From Amylostereum areolatum (lineage: Eukaryota; Basidiomycota; Agaricomycetes; Russulales; Stereaceae): DNA of 64,000 nt. The notes beneath the pieces were generated by a model. That model saw nothing but the letters and a program-made list of their open reading frames with translations. It did not search any database and was not told where the DNA came from. Location: the NCBI GenBank assembly GCA_012932865.1, contig SAXG01000009.1, positions 1,163,163 through 1,227,162 of the forward strand, in the 5' to 3' direction. A program made the translations under genes and the position numbers. Shown here piece by piece: positions 34,397-45,029 of this stretch (its first letter is position 1; the number at the start of each line of letters is the position of its first letter).

Positions 34397-35923
34397 CTAC
34401 TTGATATTTCGACACAGGAGGAGGAGGCACACACGGCGATGAAGAACAGTGACGGGGTCTGAAGAACACTCGTGAGTCCCAAACTCGGCGGCTTCAGGTG
34501 AGGAAAAGGACGTTTGTGTGTAGCGTAGATATCGTTAGGGTGAAAAAGCTAGAGGGACCGCTTGAGTGGACGTGCGGGGAAGACATGCAGGGGGTGGAAG
34601 ACTTACGTTGTGCTGTAGGCGGCCAAGCGCTCATTACCCACGCAGAGATCTCGCGCAACGCCTCCGTCCTTTCTGGCTCGCACATGGCAAGACCAATAAA
34701 ATCGTGCGTACCCCCGAACGTCTCGATGTACGTGACGTTCCCTGCTCCGATGTCTGCGACGAGCCGTCGTCGGAAGGTCGCCACGGAATCGAGTTGAAAC
34801 TCCGCCTCGCCCGCATTGATGCACGTAGGTGGAAAACCAGCAAATGTCCCGGGTACATGTTGGGCCTTGAGCGACCCGGGAGAAATCCAGATGTTTGTGG
34901 ACGCCTCGTCGAGTGCCATCTTGCCAACCAAGGCCTTGGCGGGGTACCCGTCGAAGAACGGTCGACAATAGTCGGACGGGGTGTTTCGTTCAAGGGACGA
35001 ATCGGGGCCGACGTGGGTAAGGACCCATTCGGTGGTGGGGGAGAGCAAGAGAAGAAGGCCTGGCGGTGGGATCGCGGGCAAACCACTGCTGACGAGGTAT
35101 CGCGTGAGCGAAATGGCGAGGTTCCCGCCGGCCGAATCGCCACTGATGATGATGTTCTCTGGGCGGAATCCGACGGTCGAGATTAGGTAGCTGTAGCCAG
35201 CGATCGCGTCGATGAGAGCAGTCGGGAAAGGGTTGGCGGGCTTGAATGGATCCGCGGAGGAGAGGCGGTATTCCACAGAGAACACGCGCTCGACCTGCCC
35301 GATGTGTTCGATGAACCCACAGCATATGGCTGGATTCATCAAGTCCTTGGGTCCGGCGTGGCCCATCTGAAGCGAATCGGTGAATATATGAAATAATATA
35401 GCGAACGAAACCGACGTACAACGTAGCCTCCACCTGTAGTGATTGGAGACGGTTCAGTGGTGTGACAACTGCTTGAAGATCGTTACGAACCATGCAGCTG
35501 ATAAACAATCTTTTCATCCTGACCCGCTTTCTGCCCGACCTCTCCATTCGATCCGCGGGAACCGTACCAGTAGGCAGGGACGCGCTGGACTTGGACGTCG
35601 TTGGATTCAGCGATGGTTTTGATCTCACCGACGACAAGGTCGGGAGTAGGTGCCAGCCACACGAAGCCCGTATCTTTGGCGGCCTTCTCCGCGGTCTCTG
35701 AACTTTGAGCTGCAGCCGGGAGGCCTGTTTTGAAGGCGGAGTGGACGAAGACTTGCAGGACATGTACGCCGAAGACACGTCCCCAACCCCACGACGAACG
35801 AGGTCTCCAAGAGGGTTTGAGGGAGGATATCAACCAGTAAGGCAGATATATGAGGAGGGTGGAGAAGACCGTCCAAAGAAGGAAAGCTCCCTTCAATGGT
35901 TGAACGTGGTACTCGAATGACAT
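34397..35923 (-). CDS. alpha/beta hydrolase_3 (HSL-type esterase/lipase), membrane-anchored
   Basis: Carboxylesterase or lipase of the hormone-sensitive lipase group. Start at 35923: MSFEYHVQPLKGAFLLWTVF with a hydrophobic N-terminal anchor (LLWTVFSTLLIYLPYWLIS). The oxyanion motif HGGGY is assembled across two introns (35425-35480 area) and continues MGHAGPKD. The nucleophile elbow is IIISGDSAGGNLAISL. Acid and His of the triad are most likely in INAGEAEFQLDSVATF and FGGTHDF. The 3' end is uncertain. A GTAAGT donor after SAWPPTAQ, with a CTAAC branch sequence and an AG near 34495, would give a tail ending LCRNIK with TAG at 34397. Without that intron the frame stops at 34494. Catalytic motifs are intact. 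Confidence 0.78.
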
Positions 35924-36664
35924 GACGGGAAGGAGTGAATGCAGAGAGGAGCGTTCAAGAGTGTGGCGTCCACGATCAACAACGTATCAACCACGGCGAA
36001 TCCACGACGCAGTGACTGTGACTGTAACACCAAGGTTCAAGGGGCTGTTGAGAATCAGAATATGTTCGATTCGAACGAAGGGGTCCTCGGGGTTTGAAAA
36101 TTATAGCACAGCGATGCAGCCCCTGGCATATTCCTTGAGCAACATTCAGTATGACAAAGTCAGAAAATCGGAGGGTACGCACCGGAATGAGCAGAGTTCC
36201 GTAAGGAAGGGACGTGTAGCGTCGCTTTCATGCCGTTCATGAGGAACGCGAAGGAGGGGTTTCGACGTGTGGTGATAACAGCGATGTCGAACGGATAGAA
36301 GAAATCATCTCCAGTGGCAAGTGGGTATGACTCTCCTTGGATTTAGACTTCTCGTCTTGGAAATTGGTACCCTCGCAAACGAGAGCGGTGGGTCACGAAG
36401 TGTGGGGGGGTAGTGGGTGCTTCCTTGAAGTCAGAGGCAACGGACACTCCTCTAAGACTGTGAGCATGTACAAGATGGTCCAGTGGAGAAAGAACAGACT
36501 TTGACGGGGACTGGTTTCAACCAAGTGGGAAAGCTAGAGTGTAAAGTTGATAGCGAGTGCCAGACTGCCAGTGAGTGCAGAGCTGGACGTCCTTAGAGGA
36601 TAGGCTGTAGGTGTTCAGTGCTGCACGATACATCATAGCAGTGGATGACTGGGGATCGGTGACC
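35924..36664. other. intergenic, left flank of the transposon
   Basis: Promoter side of the hydrolase, then spacer up to the transposon's target duplication. Open frames here have no motif. I see no sign of another gene. Confidence 0.4.
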
Positions 36665-36672
36665 GGTGAAGC
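36665..36672. repeat. 8-bp target-site duplication, left copy (GGTGAAGC)
   Basis: GGTGAAGC directly abuts the left terminal inverted repeat and is repeated exactly at 43535-43542 beyond the right one. Confidence 0.9.
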
Positions 36673-36705
36673 AGGACCCCCGAAACACCCGCCAGAGGTT
36701 AGATC
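36673..36705 (+). repeat. 33-bp terminal inverted repeat, left
   Basis: Begins AGGACCCCCGAAACACCCGC. It is identical over 33 of 33 bases to the reverse complement of 43502-43534. Confidence 0.95.
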
Positions 36706-36886
36706 CGCCCCAGGCGGTCGGACCCGGCCAAAGTCGAGGTCTGAGAGGGTCATTTGGCCCCGGGTTTCCTCCTCGGACCTGCCTCGCAGGACCATTTGGC
36801 CCCGGGTCTTTCATCGGACCTTACAGAAGTGTTTATTTGCGAGATTTAGCATTATAAACATACGTAGTGGTATAGTACGCGTGTAA

Positions 36887-39800
36887 TCAAGCCCTGTCTT
36901 CGGCTGGCAAGTCGTTCTGTCCTTTCTTCGCACGGACATGCATCATCTTGATGGCTTTCTGTAAGTCCGCTTCGCGCCCAAGTAGATAGCGAAGGTACTG
37001 CGAGTCTGCCTCTGATATCGAGTAGTTGAGTCCTTGTAGCTGAGGCTGGGCAGTCAACGCGACGATAAACGCCGATGGAGCGAGTATAGTATAGCGTCGA
37101 ATCTCGAGCCGGCGAGATGTCGTCTTCTTAGGAACGAGACGGAAGTTCCTGCGAGACTGAGGGGAGCTAGGCTCGAAAACCTCGACGATAATATGAGAGG
37201 GTGCCGTGATCTTGGTGGCCTCGGATACCCAGCCATGTGCGCCGTACTCTCCTCCGCTTTTCACGTAGAGATCAAGAACTAAATGCGGGGTGTGTGAATA
37301 AGCATGTGAAGGACACGATCGCGGTGAAGACACACCTCGAGCCAACTGTATCCGACCCTCGTAGAACACCAGCCCGAATTCAAAGCCAGGCGCCGCTTTC
37401 AGAGCCCGGTCTTCGGATATCCCAGCGTTCTCCATGAATGAAGGCAGGTTCAAAGCTTGAATAGCGCGCTTCCGTTTGGTTTGCGCCTACGGAAAAACAG
37501 CCACAGTCCATGACGAGTGGGTTAAGACAACACCATCAAAGACGGATGGCAAGAGTAACGCACCGAGCCAACCCGACCAGCTGCTGCAAGCTCAGCGTTC
37601 GCGCTGTTACCTGCCGGCCGTTTCTTCCAACGAATAGAGCGATCCTGACCGGTGCTTGGACCCTGTTCTCCCGGCGTCTTCAACATCTCACGGTACTGCT
37701 TGAGGAGACGTACTCGCAGCGACACATCGGTCGACTGCTTCTGTTTTGACTTACGCGTACCGGATTCCGCCTGTCGGGTTTGATGCTTCTTACGAAGTTG
37801 GACAAGCATGTTGAGGTCCAAGTCGGCGCAATCCGCACTTGAGAGTGTCGTTCTTTCTTGTGGATCCTGTATATCTGCTAACTTGTCGGCAAGAAGCGCG
37901 CCCAACCGTTGAGCATCTTCTTCCCATATCGCGTCGATCTCTGGATCGTCTTCGTCGGGCAAGCTATCACTACCATATACTTCACATCAGTCACACCTGT
38001 CCCAGGGAGAGAAAGGGAAATATACATTCTCATCGTCTGTTCGACGGAAAGTGCTGTTGAGGCGAATGCTAGTCCATTGAGAGCGAGGTCTTCTTGATGA
38101 GTAGTATGCTCATTTTCCCATAGGTCAATCATGTCTTGTAGTCTGCGATCATCTTCGTCATCCAAATCATCGCCGTCGAACTGGTGAGTGTCGAGGTCTG
38201 GCAGTTCCGCATCGTCATCCACGTCCATCTCGTCAATGACGTCCGGGTCAGCCGCGCCACCCGACAGGGAGTCAAGCATAGATCGCACTGACGGAAGCTT
38301 TGTCGACGTGACATGCCAGTCGCGCATGTCTACCCCCAAAAGCTCCCACAAACTGGAAGCCTCCCCATATGCGGCGATTGCAATCTCGTTAATCTCGTCG
38401 TCGGATGGAAAGGTGGACAGGGCAAGGAGGTCGATGTCACCATCGTCTTGGTACGTGTGGTTGTACCCACTCGCGCGTGCTTTCCCATCCGAGCCTTCGT
38501 TGAAAAGGTGGTCCTCACGAAGGCGAACATGAAGCTTGCGTATCATGTACTGAAAATCAAGAGCGTTGAAGTCCGTAACGATTTGCCGTGACGCGCCAAA
38601 GACATGTTCGCAACCAGAGGTTCCAAGTTTCCAAGGTAGGAGGGGATGTTTCCCCTCGTACTGGTCCCGAAATATGTAGATTGCTTGCATGAGGCCGTCG
38701 ACGAGAAACTTGATGATGTCGAGTGTATCTTTTGAAAGGCACTGTGTTGACTTGGAGTATTCTGCGCGTCCCAGGAAACCTATCCACATTTGTGTGAAGT
38801 AGTGGACGCGAAGGACAATGTGGACACGATCAGCCAAGAGGATTCTACGATTGAGGTAGGCATCGGGGAGCTCGCCATAGACGTAACAGTACACAATGGT
38901 ACCGAGACGGTCGGAGTGATGGGTGGTGAGCCATTCTAGTGTTTGCGCAGAAAACACTCGGGTGGCAGCATTATCATCTTGACGGTCGAGTTTTTCTACG
39001 TCTCGATGATATACTGGACTGGCGGGACCATCACTGCCTGTATCGGCGAATGCGACCCTCCGGATGTCACTGTAAGCGGCAACATGCTCACCCAGTGTCA
39101 AGACACGAGCACCGGAAAAGAGTGCGTTCCGGAGAGATTTCCGACCGTGTTCAGGATCCTGGCCAATGGCAACGCCGTATAAACGGTCCCCGACCTTGAA
39201 ATAGGCAACACGGACGTGATAGTCTTGGCTGGGGTCGACGGGATGGGGGATAGTGTATTCCACAACCTTCTCGGCCCAGCTCAAAAGATGACACTCGATT
39301 TTGCGCTCCTTTGCAGATCCATCCACAGCGTACATCGAAACATTGATGTTGCGCTCAAGAAGTCCGCCGAACAAGATAGTCTTGAGGTGCTCTTTGAGGT
39401 CATCTGCATCTGCACTCGACGAAATGGGAAGGGCGGCCATGACAATCGTCGGGACTCCAGGTGCGACTGCCTGAAGAGTCCATACACGAATCTGTTAGCG
39501 TATGAGAGATGAGCCAGGGTTTCATGTGGTTTCAGAGAGCAATAAGACGAACCTGTGTCGCCTTTTCTATCTCACCACGACGTAGCGCAGCTGTGAGCTG
39601 GTCTGGATCTGGAAGCACAGGAGGAGGGGATATTGTGCTCCCCAGCAGAACGTACTGGCCTTGATCAGCATCCCAATAGGGATGCAACGACGGCGCAAGC
39701 TTCGTGTCGTCGCAGGCGAGGGCGACGGGGCCATCGTACTTCAGTTTCTGGAGAAGTTTGACTACGCGCTCAAAAGTGCGCTCTTGAATTCCAACAGGGA

Positions 39801-41762
39801 ACCCAGGTTCGTGTGAGCGAGATATTCTAGATGGCACTGATACTGAGCGACAAACCACAGGAATGAGCAGGAGTACTTACTGCAATGTGCGAGGGTCAGG
39901 TAAGGGCAAGACCTTTCGAACAGCTTGGTACGCTCGAGGGCTACGGATATTAAGGATATGTGCCCACTCGGTGACACTGGGTGAGTAGCGCATCCCGCGC
40001 TTGTCCACGCCACGCCGTTCTTTGTCTTTCGAGTCAACCATTGCTTTTACCAGACCGGTGAACACAGGTTCATTGTCGTATTCGCCGTTCAGGACCCCTT
40101 CACTAAACTGGAGGAGTGGTTGGCGCGGATTCTAAGGCAAAATAGCTAGATCAGCGGCCCGGATACAGATGAAGAGAAATAGTAAGATACTTCTTTGTAT
40201 GCATCAAGCAGCGCTTTCAGACCGGGGATGGTTTGCGCGTAACGGGCTGCTTGCTGTTCAGCGGAACGGAGTTCAGATTTTGGAGTAAATTTCGCATTCT
40301 CCGGGTTTTGCTTCTTGGCCCGCGTGAGGGCGTTCTTGAAGACCTTATCGGAAAGGAGTTTTGCGCACGCCGAACAGGGTGAATATGACCCAGGATTGCT
40401 GTCGTGCGGGACCTTGATTAAGTCCTGGCAATCTGTGGAAACAACTCGATCGAGATTGAGGTCATTGCGCCACCGGTACCGCATTTGTTCAGCGGCCTCA
40501 ACGGATTTCTTTTGGCTTTTGGTGAGATGAGCATACTTCTCGACGGAGGGGAACAGCTCTCGTGTGAGAACGGTAACCGAAGGTGCCCCACCGCCTTCGC
40601 TGAAAGTCCTCTCAAGATATGTTTTGACATCGGCAGATTTTGCACCGGAAAGTCCAGGACAAGGACGATCGATCATAGGCATTGGAACTCGAGAGCGAGA
40701 GGAACTTGAAGCGGAACCAGTGCGATAGAAAGCGTCCAATGTTTGTACTACCCGAGGCCCAGACTTCCGACCTGCACACGGCTTTTGTTTTCCCGTCTTC
40801 CTGAGTACATGCCGTTTGAACGCGTTTACTTCGTGAAGAGCATCCATTATGATCGTTTTGTTGCAAGCGGAGTGTGTGACGGACAATGGTGCTTCGTCAT
40901 TGAACCGAGCGTCAGGATCCACTTCGCGGATTTTCTCACGGAACCTTTCCACGGCATCACGCCTCGCGGTGTACGTTCCATCGGCTATGCTTTGCTTTGC
41001 TAGTCGCGCTTTCATCGCCGTTCTCGAGTTCCCAACATTAGCGGGAGCACCCTCTTCATCGACCTTCACATATCCTGGTAGTTGTCGCCTCTTCGCTGAC
41101 CCCGAAGGTCCCCGAGTGCATTGATCAGATGCCGGTGGTGCAGCTTCTCGTGAGTCGTTACTTGAATCAGAGACACTGATGTCGCTGAGTGTGCGTTTTT
41201 TCGACAGGTTGGAGACCGTCTTCGTGACCTTCGCTCTGACCTTCTTCGCTGTTTTTGCCAACACTCCCTTCGCATACACCTTCTTCGTCGCCGAAAAGAT
41301 GTCGAAGACCCGGAGTTTTGCTAGGCTGCTCGTTGAAGAAGATGCGGAATGGGTATGGCCTTGAATAAGATTTGACTTGGAGGACTCGGGAGAGCTAGTG
41401 GGGCTCGTTGAGAGTCCTGAACCGGGTACGTTGTTCGCTGCAGACGGAACTGGTGCAAAATCGGACGTAGGACTAGCTGACGGTTCAGCGTTCTGCATGA
41501 AGTCGATTGACATCATGCTGGCAGGTGGGCTTGTTGACTGTCCGTCGACAGAGGTATGTTCAACACCGTCATCGAGAGAGGTCCCCGATGCAGAGAAGAT
41601 TGAGTCGCAGAGTAGATCGGCTGTATCAGCTGTCATCTCCCAGTCATCCGAGATGTTTGTTGCAGTTGGACTCTTGGGACGGTTCTGCAGAGGCGCATTC
41701 TTCTTCTTCCTTTCGTTGTCACTCATGGCTGCTTTCTCCTCCCCTAGGATTCTCTCCATCCC
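36887..41762 (-). CDS. P-element/THAP9-like transposase, multi-exon and intact
   Basis: Cut-and-paste transposase. N-terminal exon (from MERILGEEKAAMSDNERKKK, 41762, or the inner ATG at 41726) is Ser-rich and basic, then has zinc-binding-like VTHSACNKTIIMDALHEVNA FKRHV and PCSACAKLL segments. After an intron (40134-40192) comes KRGMRYSPSVTEWAHILNIR and SPRAYQAVRKVLPLPDPRTL, matching the THAP9/P entry block. Candidate catalytic residues are Asp in ALACDDTKL (near 39710), Asp in GQDPEHGRKSLRNALF (near 39160) and Glu in SGCEHVFGASRQI (near 38590). Six introns all keep frame: 40134-40192, 39844-39897, 39493-39553, 37961-38023, 37480-37556 and 37279-37336 approximately. The C-terminus reads AKKGQNDLPAEDRA with the stop at 36887. 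About 1,450-1,500 residues. No frame damage seen. Confidence 0.82.
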
Positions 41763-41847
41763 CGAGGGTAAACCCTGAGCGCGCAAAACTACCGAGGGTG
41801 TAGCATCCTTCTGTACGTGGATCGACGCTCGAGTCAGTATTGTGCGT

Positions 41848-43125
41848 TCATACTTCATGGAATCTACTGACCTGGACCCCATGTCTTGTAGCAAGGCGAA
41901 TGAACCACCGAGCTCGATGTACGACGGTCGTTTGCTGTGTCCACAACGGTTCGTTCAGTACGGCATGGGCGATCGTGTTTGCTGTACACACGCCGCACGA
42001 TATGTGGTCCTGTTGAGATCCGTGCGTCACTCCATCTTCGATCCACTCATACTCGCTCCCCAAACGAACGCGGAGCCAACGCTGAAGTTTGTTCAGATCC
42101 TCGCGTGGAAAGGGCAACCGTAAACTGTCGCCTACATGAATGTAAGTTGGTCTACACCATGCGCCGCCATGCTCAGATTGCTTACCGCAGGAAATAGTTC
42201 GCCGCTTAGGGTCGACCTCAATAACCACAAAATGCTTCGCGGACTTGAGGTACACAGGTATGAGCAAAGGCCTTCCCTCATTGAGCAAGAGTCGCTCGAG
42301 CTTGATGAGAAAGCGAGGCTGCTTGGAAGAATAATGTTGATCGTCCTCAGCCTTTCGAAGCTCGTGCCAAACCTCGAGTCCTCGGACTTCATGTGAGGAG
42401 GGATGAGTACCAGTTTCCATTTCTTCGGCTACCCAATGAACCATCATATCGACAGTGATGGTGCTGACCATTCCACCTCCCAGAAGTTTGAGAAAATCGA
42501 ATGTTGTTGCGCCTGAACCCTTGACGGCTGTTGGCGCATTCCATGGTAACTTGTCCAATATCCTGCCAGCCTCCGCAATACAACCCTCAGCCTGAGTTCC
42601 ATCTGATACCCCTCTATCCTGTTTTTCCAGCCAAGATCTCGCGTTCCTACAGGCTTTTGATGCCTCAAGGACTTTATGCATCCGCATCCAGTAAGTTACC
42701 ACCCAGAGCGGGTAGCGGCCGTTCTTGTACTGCGGGTCGCGTACTGACGACATGCCATCTAGAATTTGTTGTCCTACAATCCTGTGGGCGTCTTCCACAA
42801 ACCACCGAGGAGGGATATCGCGTTTGTCCAGGTGAGTGTACGCATGGTCCGGGGGTTCCTTCGAGAAGGCTGATTCTGCCCCTATTTGGGACACGAGGGC
42901 AGTGCTTCGTTCCGGAAGTGGGTATGCAAGAAATTCAAGGACAGGGAGTTCAGGGGAGGGGAGAATATCTGTTTCGATTTCGGAGGGAATGGCAAGAAGA
43001 GTTTGAACATGTTGCGCGAGCTCAGGTGGGATATCGGTGTCGGGGTATTTCCTTCCAGTTGCAATCCATTGGTGTTCGTCAAATGCAGGTAGATCTGCGT
43101 CATCTTCAATGGAGGTGATGTCCAT
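41848..43125 (-). CDS. Ulp1-type (C48) SUMO protease-like cysteine peptidase, transposon-borne
   Basis: Adenain/Ulp1-fold cysteine protease carried by the transposon. Start MDITSIEDDADLPAFDEHQW at 43125. The catalytic set is visible: His in KSAKHFVVIEVDPKRR (about residue 300), Asp in IHVGDSLRLPF (about 335), Gln and Cys in QQDHISCGVCTANTIAHAV (Cys about 377). The N-terminal part contains YPLWVVTYWMRMHKVLEA and DFLKLLGGGMVSTITVDMMV, seen in related transposon-borne proteases. Read alone it stops at 41848. However, a GTCAGT donor after RLATRHGVQ (about 41871) and an acceptor GTACAG (about 41812) would remove that stop and join KDATPSVVLRAQGLPSGMER in the transposase frame. Protease and transposase may therefore be one fused polypeptide. 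Confidence 0.82.
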   Translation of the reverse strand: MDITSIEDDADLPAFDEHQWIATGRKYPDTDIPPELAQHVQTLLAIPSEIETDILPSPELPVLEFLAYPLPERSTALVSQIGAESAFSKEPPDHAYTHLDKRDIPPRWFVEDAHRIVGQQILDGMSSVRDPQYKNGRYPLWVVTYWMRMHKVLEASKACRNARSWLEKQDRGVSDGTQAEGCIAEAGRILDKLPWNAPTAVKGSGATTFDFLKLLGGGMVSTITVDMMVHWVAEEMETGTHPSSHEVRGLEVWHELRKAEDDQHYSSKQPRFLIKLERLLLNEGRPLLIPVYLKSAKHFVVIEVDPKRRTISCGKQSEHGGAWCRPTYIHVGDSLRLPFPREDLNKLQRWLRVRLGSEYEWIEDGVTHGSQQDHISCGVCTANTIAHAVLNEPLWTQQTTVVHRARWFIRLATRHGVQVSRFHEV

Positions 43126-43501
43126 GTGGAAAGAAGAGGCGTAGATGTGAGGAAATGGCGTGGGGTACTACAACTTTGAGTGCAAGCCTCCCCGACGCTA
43201 GCCGTCGCTGCCCAATGCCAGCGCACGCACCACCTTCCAGGATGGGTCAATTTCCTCACGAAAAGCACTGTACTTGAATTATGCAAAGACTATGCCTGTC
43301 GTGCACAAGGATTGGACAATGTCTCACTATAAAATCTACTAAAATCTACTAAAATGGACCCCGGGCCTGGGATCGGACCTCCAGCGCCGGGCCAGTCCCC
43401 ACCCGGACCTGCCTCGGACCTCGAGGCCGATTTTGGGCACTCAGCCCCGGGCACCTCCTCGGAGCTCCGGCGCTGACGCGCCATTTGGCCCCGGGCCTCG
43501 A

Positions 43502-43534
43502 GATCTAACCTCTGGCGGGTGTTTCGGGGGTCCT
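43502..43534 (-). repeat. 33-bp terminal inverted repeat, right
   Basis: Exact inverted partner of 36673-36705, ending ...GGGGGTCCT on the plus strand. Confidence 0.95.
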
Positions 43535-43542
43535 GGTGAAGC
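43535..43542. repeat. 8-bp target-site duplication, right copy (GGTGAAGC)
   Basis: Exact copy of 36665-36672, directly abutting the right terminal repeat. Confidence 0.9.
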
Positions 43543-43574
43543 GCACGGTTTGCCAAAGGATTGATCGAATCGAT

Positions 43575-43589
43575 TAGGGTTAGGGTTAG
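43575..43589 (+). repeat. telomere-type repeat, left edge (TTAGGG units)
   Basis: TAGGGTTAGGGTTAG, two and a half units of the TTAGGG telomere repeat used by most filamentous fungi. It reads toward the palindrome centre and marks the outer edge of the left arm. Confidence 0.8.
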
Positions 43590-44801
43590 TCCGACGTACG
43601 AACCTAAAAAAACCCCTCACAGACTCGTGCAAGCCACCATGAAGGCAGGCACGAGCCGTGAGGGGAAAAAAAAGAAACATCTCCCGCCCCGAAGAAAAGT
43701 ACAGTAAAAAAAAGGAGACGCCGACTGAACGAGAAGCGTCAGTAACGGGCGTATGCCCGAACTCGGCCTCGACCTCCCGAGCAGACAAACGAAACCCGAA
43801 GATGGAGATCGACGAACCAGGAATGAAGCGTCATCGAGCCCGTTTAAGGAGGCCCCCTTAACAGTGTACCGAGTAGGGCGCAAAAATGGCGTATCCTACT
43901 TCCGCTGGGTTCCGCCGCTGCAGACGGCAACGAAGAACGGGCGTATGCCCGAACTCCGCCTCGACTCCACACCTGGACGAGCGAAATCCCGGAAAGGCAC
44001 GCACTCGGCCAGCCCATAAGGGCGGGACACGAGGAAACGGCGGGAGGTGGGAGTGGAAAAAGGAAGAAACAGACGAGGGGGGAACGGGGGCGGCAGTCTG
44101 GAGAGTACGCAGAATGCTGCGCGGTATTTATACGCGCTGTGGTGGCGGTAGCACGTGATTGACGCGTCGCGTCCTTGTTGATTCCGCCGAGTTTAAACTT
44201 TAAACTATTCTGTTGATTGCGTGTCGCGTGACCGCGCGCACCGCCACCACAGCGCGTATAAATACCGCGCAGCATTCTGCGTACTCTCCAGACTGCCGCC
44301 CCCGTTCCCCCCTCGTCTGTTTCTTCCTTTTTCCACTCCCACCTCCCGCCGTTTCCTCGTGTCCCGCCCTTATGGGCTGGCCGAGTGCGTGCCTTTCCGG
44401 GATTTCGCTCGTCCAGGTGTGGAGTCGAGGCGGAGTTCGGGCATACGCCCGTTCTTCGTTGCCGTCTGCAGCGGCGGAACCCAGCGGAAGTAGGATACGC
44501 CATTTTTGCGCCCTACTCGGTACACTGTTAAGGGGGCCTCCTTAAACGGGCTCGATGACACTTCATTCCTGGTTCGTCGATCTCCATCTTCGGGTTTCGT
44601 TTGTCTGCTCGGGAGGTCGAGGCCGAGTTCGGGCATACGCCTGTTGCTGACGCTTCTCGTTCAGTCGGCGTCTCCTTTTTTTTACTGTACTTTTCTTCGG
44701 GGCGGGAGATGTTTCTTTTTTTTTTCCCCTCACGGCTCGTGCCTGCCTTCATGGTGGCTTGCACGAGTCTGTGAGGGGTTTTTTTAGGTTCGTACGTCGG
44801 A

Positions 44802-44816
44802 CTAACCCTAACCCTA
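44802..44816 (-). repeat. telomere-type repeat, right edge (CCCTAA units)
   Basis: CTAACCCTAACCCTA, inverted partner of the left-edge telomere-type repeat. Confidence 0.8.
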
Positions 44817-45029
44817 GCACGAAGTACTAAACACGGTACAACTCAATGCTATATTTCAAGGTCCTTATACTGTATCATACATACATGTACATACATAGAG
44901 CACTTCCGTTTATCTCTGGCGGCTAATCGTACACAGTTAATCGTACACATCCCCAAATTTGCTGCATAACATACACCAGAGCAGTGGGCCAAACTGTGCA
45001 TACAAAACCGTCAGTTCACCAGCCGTTGG

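Larger units (their letters stand above)
36673..43534. mobile_element. complete 6.9-kb DNA transposon, P-element-like, with Ulp1 protease
   Basis: 6,862 bp bounded by perfect 33-bp terminal inverted repeats and an exact 8-bp duplication GGTGAAGC. Subterminal regions (36706-36830 and 43340-43500) are GC-rich and share short repeats such as CATTTGGCCCCGGG and CGGACCTGCCTCG, likely transposase binding sites. All coding sequence is on the minus strand: a Ulp1-type C48 cysteine protease first, then a long multi-exon transposase. The RNase H-like motifs (ACDD, QDPEH, CEHVFG) and THAP9-like entry sequence point to the P superfamily, and an 8-bp duplication agrees with P (also with hAT). Perfect ends, exact duplication and unbroken frames indicate a young insertion that could still be active. 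The superfamily call is inference from motifs. Confidence 0.88.
43575..44816. repeat. 1.24-kb fold-back palindrome with telomere-like ends
   Basis: The arms 43575-44149 and 44240-44816 are near-identical inverted copies of about 575 bp, separated by a roughly 90-bp spacer. Differences are few (a T/C change at 44641, longer poly-T runs, scattered substitutions). Outermost bases are telomere-type repeats (43575-43589 and 44802-44816). Each arm also has two diverged copies of a GGGCGTATGCCCGAACTC module, and a TATAAATA box near the spacer that points outward (44125-44132 and 44257-44264). Open frames in both arms (for example 43844-44503 and 44213-44545) are mirror images without known motifs. 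The RNA from such a palindrome would form a long hairpin. It could be a fold-back element or an assembly artefact. Confidence 0.9.

Noticed and set aside
43844..44503. 219-codon frame inside the palindrome as a gene
   Set aside because: It runs across the spacer into the mirror arm, reading the same words from both arms; no motif and no consistent splice signals, so it is a product of the palindrome.
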